A DNA stretch of 64,000 nucleotides from Streptomyces sp. CHD11 (GCF_018638295.1 NZ_JABTTS010000004.1:182889-246888); one strand, 5' to 3'; counted from the first letter of the stretch, positions 16,285-25,622 are shown. Notes: generated from the sequence alone by a model not told the origin. Made by a program: numbers and translations.

Positions 16285-17202
16285 GTGCCCACGGATGGAC
16301 GAGAGACGGATGAGGTGGCGCGAGCGATGGGCGTGAGCATGGGGACGGCCAGGGCATGGGTGGAGCGCTGGGAACGGCAGCAGGAGCGGTACGCGGTGGA
16401 CCGCGAGGAGCGGTTCACGGTGATCGGGGATGTTCTCGAGCACATCACGACCGGCCACGACCGCCCCCTCCTGCTCGATCTCGGGTGCGGCCCCGGCTCC
16501 CTGGCAGCGAGGCTTGCCCTCCGCTTCCCGGACGCGGAGATCGTCGCCACCGACATGGACCCCGTGCTGCTCGAACTGGGCCGGACCCACCACGCCGACG
16601 CCGCCCGCTACGTCGACACCGTCATCGGCGAGGAGGGCTGGGTCGGGGCACTGGGACTGGAACGCCCCCTGGACGCCGCCGTCTCCACGACCGCGCTGCA
16701 CTATCTGCCCGAGCCGGCACTGCTCCGCACATACCGCGCCCTCGCGTCCCTGCTTCGCCCCGGCGGCGTCCTCGTCAACGGAGACCACTTCCCGCCGGAC
16801 GTGGTGACGTGCTCGGAACTCACCGCCCATGTGGGCCGTCGCAGGGCGGAGCGGGTGGGCAGCAGCTCACGGGAGGACTGGCGGTCCTGGTGGGACGCCG
16901 CGGCCCGGGAACCCGAACTGGCCGACCTGCTCGCCGAACGACGACGGCGTCACGCCGACCACGCGGGGAGCGGAGGCGACGAGCAGGTCACGGCAGGCCG
17001 CCACGCCGCACTGCTGCGCCAGGCGGGTTTCGCTCATGTCACGCCTGTCTGGCAGTTCGGCGACAGTGCCGTACTGGTCGCGGTCATGGACCACGGGCCC
17101 GGAGGCCGGCCTCCCGCGGGGGATCGGCACCGGGAGGCGACCGCTTCAGAGAGCCAGACTCATGAGGATCTCGTCCCGGTCGTCACCGGGCGCCACCCGT
17201 AG
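16285..17202 (+). CDS. class I SAM-dependent methyltransferase
   Basis: The SAM-binding motif LLLDLGCGPGSLA lies at about residues 66-78, followed by the acidic IVATDMDP strand and a LLRPGGVLVNGDHF segment of the Rossmann methyltransferase fold. If GTG 16285 is used the protein has 305 residues and may be translated from a leaderless mRNA. Met codons at 16327 or 16339 would give a start nearer to the family's usual ARAWxERWxRQQ opening. It lies 38 bases after the desulfurase-like gene in the same direction, so it may methylate the peptide product. It could also be an unrelated neighbour. The 3' end overlaps the convergent GNAT gene by 57 bases. Confidence 0.8.
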   Translation: MPTDGRETDEVARAMGVSMGTARAWVERWERQQERYAVDREERFTVIGDVLEHITTGHDRPLLLDLGCGPGSLAARLALRFPDAEIVATDMDPVLLELGRTHHADAARYVDTVIGEEGWVGALGLERPLDAAVSTTALHYLPEPALLRTYRALASLLRPGGVLVNGDHFPPDVVTCSELTAHVGRRRAERVGSSSREDWRSWWDAAAREPELADLLAERRRRHADHAGSGGDEQVTAGRHAALLRQAGFAHVTPVWQFGDSAVLVAVMDHGPGGRPPAGDRHREATASESQTHEDLVPVVTGRHP

Positions 17203-17706
17203 CGCGCCCGGCCACCGGCCGACTTCGGTCCACCCCGCCTTGCGGTAGAACTCCTCCAGCCCCAGCCCGGACCGCACGGCGAGCTGCAACCGCTCCAGGC
17301 GCAGATCGTCGCGCGCGATGTCCCGGGCGCACCGCATCAAGGCAGCGCCCACGCCCATGCCGCGGAAGCGCACATGTGTCTGGACGTGGTTCACCACGCC
17401 GCAGTGCGCCACGAGAGGGTGCTTCTCGCGACGTAACAGCAGCCACCCCGCGAGCGTGCCGTCCACGGTCGCCAGCAGGAGTCTGCTCCGTTCCGGGGAC
17501 AGGCCACGCGCGATCCTCTCGGCAGCGGGCCGGAGCGCCGCCTCGGTCACCGGCGGGAGCGGGCAGTCCATGGGCACGACGGCTCCTCCGGCGTTGACGA
17601 CCGCCGTCCAGCACGCGGTGAGTTCCCGGCGAACGGCCCTGGTGGCCTCCTCCGGCCGGCTGAGTTGTGCGATCACGGGAGCGCGTTCCATCTCATGCGT
17701 TGTCAC
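17146..17706 (-). CDS. GNAT-family N-acetyltransferase
   Basis: The 186-residue protein has the acetyl-CoA-binding region VQTHVRFRGMGVGAALMRCA (about 108-127), close to the R/QxxGxG/A motif, and ends with the usual YRKAGWTEVGRW segment. The substrate is unknown. It runs convergent to the methyltransferase, and the two 3' ends overlap, so any terminators are embedded in coding sequence. It is probably the border of the RiPP region rather than part of it. Confidence 0.85.
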   Translation of the reverse strand: MTTHEMERAPVIAQLSRPEEATRAVRRELTACWTAVVNAGGAVVPMDCPLPPVTEAALRPAAERIARGLSPERSRLLLATVDGTLAGWLLLRREKHPLVAHCGVVNHVQTHVRFRGMGVGAALMRCARDIARDDLRLERLQLAVRSGLGLEEFYRKAGWTEVGRWPGALRVAPGDDRDEILMSLAL

Positions 17707-17838
17707 ACCCGGTAGCTTGCCAGTCGTGAGAGAGCCAGGGCGGGGCGTCCGCCGCCCTCACCAACGCTCCCCGTACGGGTGCGAAGGCTTCGCGACCCGT
17801 TCGGTCGTCGCGCAGGGTGCGGCTGGAGGAAGAGGAGA

Positions 17839-18117
17839 TCATCCAACGTCGTCCGCCGGGCGAGGGGGCGGCCGCGTGGAGGGCCGCTCCGGACGCGTCT
17901 GCCACCGCTTCGGGCCCGCCCCCTGCCCTGCCGCGTACCCGACCAGGAAGGCCGTCAGCGGTGCAGCGGGCAGGGCGACACCGTGAGCGGCATCGCCCGC
18001 GAGGGCGAGCAGCAGCGCCCGGTCGGCTTCGGGCTCGATGCCCAGCGCGGCCTTGGGAGCGGCGGTCCATACGTGCGGTACGTCGTCCATGACGCCTGTT
18101 CTCTCGTTCGTGGTCAT
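17839..18117 (-). CDS. DUF6457 domain protein
   Basis: A 92-residue protein with the DUF6457 pattern ALLLALAGDAAHGVALPAAP followed by LTAFLVGYAAGQG. From memory, similar small proteins in Streptomyces sit near molybdenum-cofactor genes. Its place at the end of the nitrate reductase operon, 38 bases after the VKOR-like gene, fits a role in supporting a molybdoenzyme. That role is not demonstrated here. ATG 18117 is taken as the start; ATG 18090 (MDDVPHVW) is an alternative. The tail is Pro/Arg-rich. Confidence 0.72.
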   Translation of the reverse strand: MTTNERTGVMDDVPHVWTAAPKAALGIEPEADRALLLALAGDAAHGVALPAAPLTAFLVGYAAGQGAGPKRWQTRPERPSTRPPPRPADDVG

Positions 18118-18155
18118 GCGACCGGTGCGCGGCTCGAGCGAAGGGCTGTGGCCGG

Positions 18156-18791
18156 CTACAGCGGGCTGCTCCAGTACGGCCAGAAGCGGGTGAGGACGAG
18201 GAGCGCGATCACGCCGTACCAGGCGCCGAGGAGCGTCCAGTGGGTGTCGCGGACGACATGCAGCACGCCCCGGGGCACGGGGACGATTCCCCGTTCCAGG
18301 CAGTGCAGGGTGACGTACCAGAACAGGGCGATGGTGACGACCCAGACCACGGCGCAGTAGGGACAGAGCTTGTTGAGCTCGTAGAGCGACTGTCCGATCA
18401 GCCAGTGCGCGAACACCACTCCCACCAGCGCACCGGCGTCCAGCGCGAGCCACAGCCGGCGGTGCAGTCGCGCCCCGCAGAGCACGGCGATACCCAGGGC
18501 GGTCACCGCGGCGAAGGCACTCAGCCCGAGCAGCATGTTGGGGAAGCCGAACAGACTGCCCTGCGGACTGGACATGACGCTGCCGCAGCTCACGACGGGG
18601 CTGATGTCGCACGGCGGCTGGTAGGCGGGATCGCGCAGCAGCCGCCAGTCGTCCACGGTGAGCTGGAAGGAGGACAGCCAGCCGACGAGCCCGGTGAGGA
18701 CCATCACCCACCCCGTGCGGCGGCTCGCGCCCACCGCGGCGGGAGGCCGGGTGGACGGGGCGTCCGGTGCGAGCGCGGGTCCGTGACTCAT
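18156..18791 (-). CDS. vitamin K epoxide reductase (VKOR) family membrane protein
   Basis: This 211-residue membrane protein has four to five helices and the VKOR cysteine set: Cys61 and Cys69 in a periplasmic loop (PPCDISPVVSCGSVM) and the catalytic pair Cys143/Cys146 in KLCPYC. Bacterial VKOR proteins reoxidise DsbA-like proteins using quinone, forming disulfides outside the membrane. Its ATG overlaps the narI stop, so it belongs to the nitrate reductase operon. A link between the quinone pool, disulfide formation and nitrate respiration is possible. No DsbA/thioredoxin partner gene is adjacent. Confidence 0.9.
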   Translation of the reverse strand: MSHGPALAPDAPSTRPPAAVGASRRTGWVMVLTGLVGWLSSFQLTVDDWRLLRDPAYQPPCDISPVVSCGSVMSSPQGSLFGFPNMLLGLSAFAAVTALGIAVLCGARLHRRLWLALDAGALVGVVFAHWLIGQSLYELNKLCPYCAVVWVVTIALFWYVTLHCLERGIVPVPRGVLHVVRDTHWTLLGAWYGVIALLVLTRFWPYWSSPL

Positions 18792-19570
18792 GCCGCTCGC
18801 CGGGAGCCCGAGGCCGACCGGGTCCGGCCGCCCACCGCCGTGGCCGCCGTCGGTGTGGTGCGCCGCCGGTAGACCAGGTACGGGCGGGCCAGGTAGCCGA
18901 TCGGGGCGCTCCACACGTGGACCAGCCGGGTGAACGGCCAGGCGGCGAAAAGCAGGAAGGCGCTCATGGCGTGGAGCCGGAACAGCAGCGGGGCTCCGGA
19001 GATCGCCTCCGGGTGGGGCTGGAGGACGAACAGGCCGCGGAACCAGACGGAGACGGTGGAGCGGTAGTCGTAGCCGGCGCCGAACACATTGTGGGCGGCG
19101 GTGGCGGTGATGCCCAGCACGACGGTGACGGACAGCAGCGGGAAGAGGAGCTTGTCGCTGCGGTCGGTGCCCCGGCGGATCTGGCGGTTCAGTAGTCGGC
19201 GGGCGCACAGCATGCCGAGTCCGGCGACCATGGCGACGCCCGCCACCGAGCCCGCCCAGACAGCCGTGGTGTGGTAGGTGTGTTCTGTGATGCCGACGGC
19301 TTCGGTCCACGCGTCGGGAATGGCGAGGCCGACGACATGTCCGGCGATGACCATGAAGGCACCGAGGTGGAACAGCGGGCTGCCCCAGCGCAGCCAGCGG
19401 TGTTCGAGAAGCTGGGTGGTGCGGGAGGTCCAGCCGAACTGGTCCTGACGGTAACGCCAGATGTGCCCGACCACGAACACGGCGAGGCAGATGTAGGGGA
19501 TGGCGACCCACAGGAGCAGATCGGCACTACTCGCCGAGGCGGCGGCCACGGGGGCGGGTACGGCGTTCAT
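18788..19570 (-). CDS. narI: respiratory nitrate reductase gamma subunit (cytochrome b)
   Basis: The 260-residue protein has the five-helix NarI plan, with His residues for two b-type haems in SPLFHLGAFMVIAGHVVGL (helix 2) and LLFRLHAMSAFLLFAAWPFTRLVH (helix 5). It takes electrons from menaquinol at the outer face and passes them to NarH. It overlaps narJ upstream and the VKOR-like gene downstream (ATGA), giving one coupled transcript. Confidence 0.93.
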   Translation of the reverse strand: MNAVPAPVAAASASSADLLLWVAIPYICLAVFVVGHIWRYRQDQFGWTSRTTQLLEHRWLRWGSPLFHLGAFMVIAGHVVGLAIPDAWTEAVGITEHTYHTTAVWAGSVAGVAMVAGLGMLCARRLLNRQIRRGTDRSDKLLFPLLSVTVVLGITATAAHNVFGAGYDYRSTVSVWFRGLFVLQPHPEAISGAPLLFRLHAMSAFLLFAAWPFTRLVHVWSAPIGYLARPYLVYRRRTTPTAATAVGGRTRSASGSRRAA

Positions 19571-20358
19571 CGGGTGCCTTCTGTATGACTGGCCGGGGCG
19601 GGCGGGACCCGGGTCGACGGAGCCTGCGTGGGCGGTACGAAGGTGCCGGGAGGCGCGAACTCCCCGTCTCCATAGGTCCCGTAGGGGTCGAGGCCGACCT
19701 CCTCGTCGGGCGGCCCCTCGGCGACGAGCTGGGCCACGGCCGCGCGGTCGGCCTCGGTGGGCGGCGGCAGAAGGGTGAGCAGCGCGGCCAGGAGGTGTTG
19801 GTAGGGGGAGTCGGCGTCGGTCAGGGCCCGTTGGATCAGTTCCAGGCCGCGGCGGTGCTGGCGCAGTGGCGCCTCGCCGCCACCGGGGCCTGCCAGGGCG
19901 GCGAACTCCAGGACGACCGGCAGGTGGTCGGGGAGTTCACCGCCGCCGGTGTCCCAGCCCGCTGCCCGGTAGCGCTGGTTGAGGGTGAGCAGGGCCATGC
20001 CGCGGCGGCGGGTGTCGCCGTGCAGGTAGTAGGTGAGGTAGAGGCTGCTCCTGCGGCGCAGGTCGAACATCTCGACGTAGTGCCGCTCCAGCGCCTCGGG
20101 ATCCTGTGCGCCGAACCAGTCGGTGAACCGGGCGAGGTGTTCCGCCGCGGGCGTGGCCGGCAGGGCCGCCACTACGGTCGTCAACTCCGTCCGTGCTGCG
20201 GTCAGTTCCCCGTCCGGATACTGCAGGAGCAGCGATACCAGCCGCAGTGTCAGCGCCCGGCCCGCCGTCTCCTCGGGGGTGAGCCGGGCCGGGCGGCGCA
20301 CGGCGGCCCGGACGCGGGTGCGGACGAGGGCGGGAATCGTCGGTGACAGCGGGCTCAC
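19567..20358 (-). CDS. narJ: nitrate reductase assembly chaperone NarJ
   Basis: The 263-residue TorD/DmsD-fold chaperone contains RSSLYLTYYLHGDTRRRGMA and LPVVLEFAALA, which match the NarJ core. It helps insert the molybdenum cofactor into NarG before membrane docking. The last ~40 residues are Pro-rich and variable. Overlap with narH and narI supports operon expression. Confidence 0.92.
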   Translation of the reverse strand: MSPLSPTIPALVRTRVRAAVRRPARLTPEETAGRALTLRLVSLLLQYPDGELTAARTELTTVVAALPATPAAEHLARFTDWFGAQDPEALERHYVEMFDLRRRSSLYLTYYLHGDTRRRGMALLTLNQRYRAAGWDTGGGELPDHLPVVLEFAALAGPGGGEAPLRQHRRGLELIQRALTDADSPYQHLLAALLTLLPPPTEADRAAVAQLVAEGPPDEEVGLDPYGTYGDGEFAPPGTFVPPTQAPSTRVPPAPASHTEGTR

Positions 20359-21881
20359 GATCGGCCTCCGGCAGTGGTGTTGCGGCGCAGGGCGGGGATG
20401 CCGAGCATGATCTTGCGGGGCTCGGGGTCACCGGACGTCTCGACCGGGCAGCGGTTCTCCATCGCGGTGAGCGCGGCGGCGTCCTCCTTGTGGGCGGCGG
20501 GGACGACGTAGCGGTCCTGGTATTTGGCGACGGCGAGCAGTCGGTGCATGTCCTCCGCCTCGCGCACGGTGAGCCCGGCGGCCTTGAGTGCGGCCTCGTC
20601 GCCGGCCTCGCCGAGGGTGCGTTCGCGCATGTACGAGCGCAGCGCGGTGAGCTTCATCAGCACCCCGCCGACCACCTCGGAGTCGCCGGCGGTGAACAGT
20701 TCCGCCAGGTACTCCAGCGGGATGCGCAGCCGGGTGACCGCGGCGAACACGTGGTCGGGGTCGTCCTGGTTGCCGCCGGCCGCGTCGACGGCGTCCAGTA
20801 CCGGGGAGAGCGGCGGGACGTACCAGACCATGGGCAGGGTGCGGTACTCCGGGTGGAGGGGCAGCGCGACCCTGTAGCGCATGGCGAGGTCGTACACGGG
20901 GGAGCGGCGGGCCGCCTCCAGCCAGTCCTCGGGGATGCCGGACTCCCGTGCGGCGGCGATGACCCCGGGGTCGTGCGGGTCGAGGAAGACGCCCCGCTGG
21001 GCGTCCAGCAGGTCCCTCTCGTCCGGGGTGGCGGCGGCCTCGCCGACCCGGTCGGCGTCGTACAGCAGAAGGCCCAGGTAGCGTAGGCGGCCGACACAGG
21101 TCTCGGAGCACACCGTCGGCTGGCCGGCCTCGATGCGCGGGAAGCAGAACGTGCACTTCTCGGCCTTGCCGGTGGCGTGGTTGACGTACACCTTCTTGTA
21201 CGGGCACGCGGTGACGCACATGCGCCAGCCGCGGCACTTGTCCTGGTCGACGAGGACGATGCCGTCCTCGACCCGCTTGTACATGGCGCCAGAGGGACAG
21301 GCGGAGACACAGGCGGGATTGAGGCAGTGCTCGCACAGCCGGGGCAGGTGGAAGAGGAAGGTCTGCTCGAACTCGAACTTCACCTTCGCGGCCCACTCGC
21401 CGCTGAGGTTCGGGTCGCCACCCGCGTTCTCGGGTGCGCCGCCCAGGCCGTCCTCCCAGTTGGCGCCCCAGGTGATGGCGGTGGGCCTGCCGGTGAGGAC
21501 CGAGCGCGGACGGGCGACGGGGATGTCCTTCTGGGCAGGGGCGCTGACCAGGTTGTCGTAGTCGTAGGTGACCGGTTCGTAATAGTCCTCGATGGACGGC
21601 AGGTCGGGGTTGGAGAAAAGTGACAGCAGCCGCCTGACCCTCCCGCCGGAGCGCAGGACGAGGCGTCCGCGCTTGTCGAGCATCCAGCCGCCCTTCCACT
21701 GCTCCTGGTCCTCGTAGCGGCGGGGGTAGCCGACGCCGGGCTTGGTCTCGACGTTGTTGAACCAGGCGTACTCGACGCCGGTGCGGTTGGTCCACGTCTG
21801 CTTGCAGGTGACCGAGCAGGTGTGGCACCCGATGCATTTGTCGAGGTTCATCACCATCGCCACTTGAGCCATCACGCGCAT
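20355..21881 (-). CDS. narH: respiratory nitrate reductase beta subunit (Fe-S)
   Basis: The 508-residue protein opens with MNLDKCIGCHTCSVTCKQTW and has further clusters in HCLNPACVSACPSGAMYKR and DQDKCRGWRMCVTACPYKK, the usual four Fe-S clusters of NarH including the [3Fe-4S] site with Trp in place of Cys. It relays electrons from NarI haem to NarG. ATG 21881 is chosen because GGAG sits about seven bases upstream on this strand. Only one base separates it from the narG stop. Confidence 0.95.
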   Translation of the reverse strand: MRVMAQVAMVMNLDKCIGCHTCSVTCKQTWTNRTGVEYAWFNNVETKPGVGYPRRYEDQEQWKGGWMLDKRGRLVLRSGGRVRRLLSLFSNPDLPSIEDYYEPVTYDYDNLVSAPAQKDIPVARPRSVLTGRPTAITWGANWEDGLGGAPENAGGDPNLSGEWAAKVKFEFEQTFLFHLPRLCEHCLNPACVSACPSGAMYKRVEDGIVLVDQDKCRGWRMCVTACPYKKVYVNHATGKAEKCTFCFPRIEAGQPTVCSETCVGRLRYLGLLLYDADRVGEAAATPDERDLLDAQRGVFLDPHDPGVIAAARESGIPEDWLEAARRSPVYDLAMRYRVALPLHPEYRTLPMVWYVPPLSPVLDAVDAAGGNQDDPDHVFAAVTRLRIPLEYLAELFTAGDSEVVGGVLMKLTALRSYMRERTLGEAGDEAALKAAGLTVREAEDMHRLLAVAKYQDRYVVPAAHKEDAAALTAMENRCPVETSGDPEPRKIMLGIPALRRNTTAGGRS

Positions 21882-21882
21882 G

Positions 21883-24800
21883 TCAGTACTCCACATCCTG
21901 CGAGCGACGGCGGATGACAGTGACCTCGTCGCGCTGGTTGCCGGTCGGACCGTAGTAGTTGAAGGCGTAGGTGAACTGGGCGTAACCACCGGCGAGGTGG
22001 GTGGGCTTGAGCAGCAGGCGGGTGAGGGAGTTGTGGATGCCGCCGCGGCGGCCGCTGACCTCGGTCTTCGGGACGTTCACGTTGCGGTCCTGGGCGTGGT
22101 ACATGTACACGGTTCCCTCCGGCATGCGGTGGGTGACCACGGCCCGGGCGGCGACGACGCCGTTGCGGTTGTACGCCTCGATCCACTCGTTGTCCTTCAC
22201 GCCGATCCTCTCGGCGTCCTCCAGCGACATCCAGATGGCGGGTCCGCCGCGGGACAGGTCGAGCATGTACTTGTTGTCCTGGTAGTTGGAGTGGATGGAC
22301 CACTTCGAGTGCGGGGTCAGATAGCGGACGGTGACCTCCGCCCGGCCGTCCTCGCGCAGCTGCTCGTCGCCGTAGTGCCGGGGTGTGTTCAACGGCGGCC
22401 GGTAGACCGGTAGCTGCTCACCGAGTTCGGCGATCCAGTCGTGCTGGACGAAGAAGTGCTGGCGGCCGGTGAGGGTGTGCCAGGGCTTCTTGTGCTCGGT
22501 GTTGATGACGAACGGGGAATAGCGGCGACCACCCGTCTCCGAGCCCGACCACTCGTAGGAGGTGATCACGGAGCGTGGTTGGGTGCGGGTGTCGGCGAAG
22601 GTGATCCGCTCGGCCTCCCGCTCGGAGGCGAGCTCGACGAGCCCTTCGCTGCCGGTCTGCCGCTCCATCTCGCGGAAGCCCTCGGTGGCCAGTCGGCCGT
22701 TGGTGGTGCCGGACAGGGCGAGGATCGCTTCGCACATGTCGGAGGCGGTGGCGAGCGAGGGCCGGCCGGCGGCGATCCCGTCCCGGACGGTGCCGTTGCG
22801 GTGCCGCAGGTCGTCGATCTCCCGGTCCGGGTGGACGGTGATGCCCTTGGTGGTGGTCCCCAGGGTGTCCAGCAGCGGGCCGACGGCGCGCATCTTCTGC
22901 GCGATCGCGGCGTAGTCCCGTTCGATGACGGCCAGCTTGGGCATGGTCCGGCCCGGTATCGGCTCGCACTCCCCGGTCTTCCAGTCCCGCACCACCCCGC
23001 CCGGCTGGGCGAGTTCGTCGGGGGTGTCATGGGTCAGCGGCACCGCCAGGACGTCGGTACGCGTGCCCAGGTGCCCGGCGGCCAGCTCGCTGAACCTGTC
23101 GGCCATGGTCAGGAACGTGTCGTAGTCGGTGCGGGCCTGCCACGGCGGGGCGATGGCCGGGGTGAAGGCGTGCACGAAGGGGTGCATGTCTGTGGATGAC
23201 AGGTCGTCCTTCTCGTACCAGGTCGCGGCCGGCAGCACGACGTCGGAGAACAGACCGGTGGAGGTCATCCTGAAGTCCATGGTGACCAGCAGGTCGAGCT
23301 TGCCCTCGGGCGCCTCGTCCCGCCACACCACGTCCTTCGGCCTGTGCTCGGCCGGGGTCTCCTCGGAGCGGACTGCCGCGTCGGTGCCCAGCAGATGACG
23401 CAGGAAGTACTCGTTGCCCTTGCCGGAGGAACCCAGCAGGTTCGCCCGCCACACGGTCAGTACGCGCGGGAAGCTGGCCGGGTCGTCCGGGTCCTCGGCG
23501 GCGAACCGCAACCGCCCGGACTTCAGCTCGTCGACGATGTGCTCGGCGACCGGCCGCCCTGCGGCGGCTGCTTCGTCGGTCAGGTCGAGGGGATTGCGGT
23601 TGAAGCCGGGGTGGCCGGGGGTCCAGCCCAGCCGCACGGCCTGCGCGAGTGTGTCCGCGAACGCCTTGCCCTCGAACCGACCGCTGCCGAGCGGGGAGGC
23701 CAGCTCGTCGGGCCCGAACGCCTCGTAGCGCCACTGGTCGGAGTTCAGGTACCAGTACGAGGTGCCCGCCATGTGCCGGGTGGGCCGCTGCCAGTCGAAG
23801 GCGAACGAAAGATGCTGCTGCCCGGTGACCGGGCGGACCTTCTCCTGGCCGACGTAGTGCGCCCAGCCGCCGCCGTTGACGCCCTGGCAGCCGGTCATGG
23901 TGGTCAGGGCCAGGAACGCCCGGTAGATCGTGTCGGAGTGGTACCAGTGGTTGGTGCCGGCCCCCAGCGCGATCATGGAACGGCCGTTGGTGCGCTCCGC
24001 GTTGCGGGCGAACTCCCGGGCGATCCGGGCCGTCTGCTCCGCAGGGACCGAGGTGATCGTTTCCTGCCAGGCGGGCGTGTACGGCTCGCTCGCGTCCTCG
24101 TACGACGACGGCCATGTGCCCGGCATCCCGGGGCGCCGTACCCCGTACTGGGCGAGCATCAGGTCGAAGACGGTGGTGACGAGCCGGCCGCCGATCCGGC
24201 GGACCGGAACGCCCCGGACCATGACCGAACCGCCCTCCGTGGTCCCCTCGTCGAAGCGGGGCAGCGCGACCTCAGCCGTGCCCTCCGCACCCTCCGCAAG
24301 GCTCAACTCAGGGACGACATCACCCAGTTCGAGGTTCCAGCGGCCTCGCCCGGTTTCTCCCCACCGGAAGCCGAGCGAGCCGCCGGGGACCACGGGCCCG
24401 CCCGTGGCCCGGTCCAGGAGAACGGTCTTGGACCCCGCGTTCTCCTCGCCGTCCTGGCCGAGGTCTGCGGCGGTCAGGAACCCGTCCGGGACGAGACCGT
24501 GGTCGTGCTCGCGCAGGGTCACCAGGAACGGCGCGTCGGTGAACTTCCGCAGGTAGTCCTGGAAGTAGGGCACTTCGCGGTCCACGAGGAACTCGCGCAG
24601 GATCACATGCCCCATGGCCATCGCCAGCGCCCCGTCCGTACCGGGGTGCGGGGACATCCACTCGTCGGCGTGCTTGACGTTGTCCGCGTAGTCCGGGCTG
24701 ACCGCGACGACCTTGGTGCCGTTGTAGCGGGTCTCGGTCAGGAAGTGCGCGTCGGGCGTGCGGGTGACCGGGATGTTGGAGCCCCACATGATCAGGTAGC

Positions 24801-25584
24801 CGGCGTTCCACCAGTCGGCCGCCTCCGGCACGTCGGTCTGGTCGCCGAACACCTGCGGGGAGGCGATCGGCAGGTCGGCGTACCAGTCGTAGAACGACAG
24901 CAGCGTGCCGCCGATCAGTGAGTGGAACCGTGCCCCTGCCGCGAAGGACGCCATCGACATCGCCGGGATGGGCGAGAAGCCGGCGACGCGGTCGGGACCG
25001 TACGTCTTGACGGTGTACACCTGGGCGGCGGCGATCAGCTCGCTCACCTCGTCCCAGCCGGCGCGCACCAGACCGCCCTTGCCGCGGGCCCGCTTGTACG
25101 CCCGCGCCTTCGCCGGGTCGCCGGTGATCTCGGCCCAGGCGGCCACCGGGTCGTCCAGCCGTCTGCGGGCCTCGCGCCACAGCTTCAGCAGCGCGCCCCG
25201 CACGTAGGGGTAGCGGACCCGGCTGGGGGAGTAGGTGTACCAGGAGAAGGAGGCCCCCCGTGGACAGCCGCGGGGCTCGTACTCCGGGCAGTCCGCACCG
25301 ATCGACGGATAGTCGGTGGCCTGGTGCTCCCAGGTGATGATCCCGTCCTTGACGTACACCATCCACGAACACGAACCCGTGCAGTTCACCCCGTGCGTGG
25401 AGCGCACCACCCTGTCGTGGGACCAGCGGTCCCGGTAGAAGCCCTCCCACTTCGGATCGCCAGTGCCGAACACGGCGCGCCCGTCGGCGGACACCTCGCG
25501 GCGGGTGAGCAGCCTGCGGGCGGCCAGCGGCCAGCTTTCACCGGTGCGCAGCGCCTCACGCCGTGCGTTCTGATCGTTCTCCAT
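21883..25584 (-). CDS. narG: respiratory nitrate reductase alpha subunit (molybdopterin)
   Basis: This protein of about 1233 residues keeps the N-terminal FS0 ligands HGVNCTGSCSW with the later CPRGAS Cys. It also has the highly conserved FYDWYADLPIASPQ segment carrying the Mo-ligand Asp, and GSNIPVTRTPDAHF. It reduces nitrate to nitrite on the cytoplasmic side of the membrane. I favour ATG 25584 (MENDQNARRE) over a GTG at 25620. No clear ribosome site is visible, and TAGCGT ends eight bases before the ATG on this strand, so the mRNA may be leaderless. No narK transporter gene is in the window. A pair of GGGnCCnnnGGTCCC repeats lies just upstream. Confidence 0.95.
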   Translation of the reverse strand: MENDQNARREALRTGESWPLAARRLLTRREVSADGRAVFGTGDPKWEGFYRDRWSHDRVVRSTHGVNCTGSCSWMVYVKDGIITWEHQATDYPSIGADCPEYEPRGCPRGASFSWYTYSPSRVRYPYVRGALLKLWREARRRLDDPVAAWAEITGDPAKARAYKRARGKGGLVRAGWDEVSELIAAAQVYTVKTYGPDRVAGFSPIPAMSMASFAAGARFHSLIGGTLLSFYDWYADLPIASPQVFGDQTDVPEAADWWNAGYLIMWGSNIPVTRTPDAHFLTETRYNGTKVVAVSPDYADNVKHADEWMSPHPGTDGALAMAMGHVILREFLVDREVPYFQDYLRKFTDAPFLVTLREHDHGLVPDGFLTAADLGQDGEENAGSKTVLLDRATGGPVVPGGSLGFRWGETGRGRWNLELGDVVPELSLAEGAEGTAEVALPRFDEGTTEGGSVMVRGVPVRRIGGRLVTTVFDLMLAQYGVRRPGMPGTWPSSYEDASEPYTPAWQETITSVPAEQTARIAREFARNAERTNGRSMIALGAGTNHWYHSDTIYRAFLALTTMTGCQGVNGGGWAHYVGQEKVRPVTGQQHLSFAFDWQRPTRHMAGTSYWYLNSDQWRYEAFGPDELASPLGSGRFEGKAFADTLAQAVRLGWTPGHPGFNRNPLDLTDEAAAAGRPVAEHIVDELKSGRLRFAAEDPDDPASFPRVLTVWRANLLGSSGKGNEYFLRHLLGTDAAVRSEETPAEHRPKDVVWRDEAPEGKLDLLVTMDFRMTSTGLFSDVVLPAATWYEKDDLSSTDMHPFVHAFTPAIAPPWQARTDYDTFLTMADRFSELAAGHLGTRTDVLAVPLTHDTPDELAQPGGVVRDWKTGECEPIPGRTMPKLAVIERDYAAIAQKMRAVGPLLDTLGTTTKGITVHPDREIDDLRHRNGTVRDGIAAGRPSLATASDMCEAILALSGTTNGRLATEGFREMERQTGSEGLVELASEREAERITFADTRTQPRSVITSYEWSGSETGGRRYSPFVINTEHKKPWHTLTGRQHFFVQHDWIAELGEQLPVYRPPLNTPRHYGDEQLREDGRAEVTVRYLTPHSKWSIHSNYQDNKYMLDLSRGGPAIWMSLEDAERIGVKDNEWIEAYNRNGVVAARAVVTHRMPEGTVYMYHAQDRNVNVPKTEVSGRRGGIHNSLTRLLLKPTHLAGGYAQFTYAFNYYGPTGNQRDEVTVIRRRSQDVEY

Positions 25585-25622
25585 GACCGGGAACGCTAGG
25601 CGGCACACCGCGCGCCCCACCT

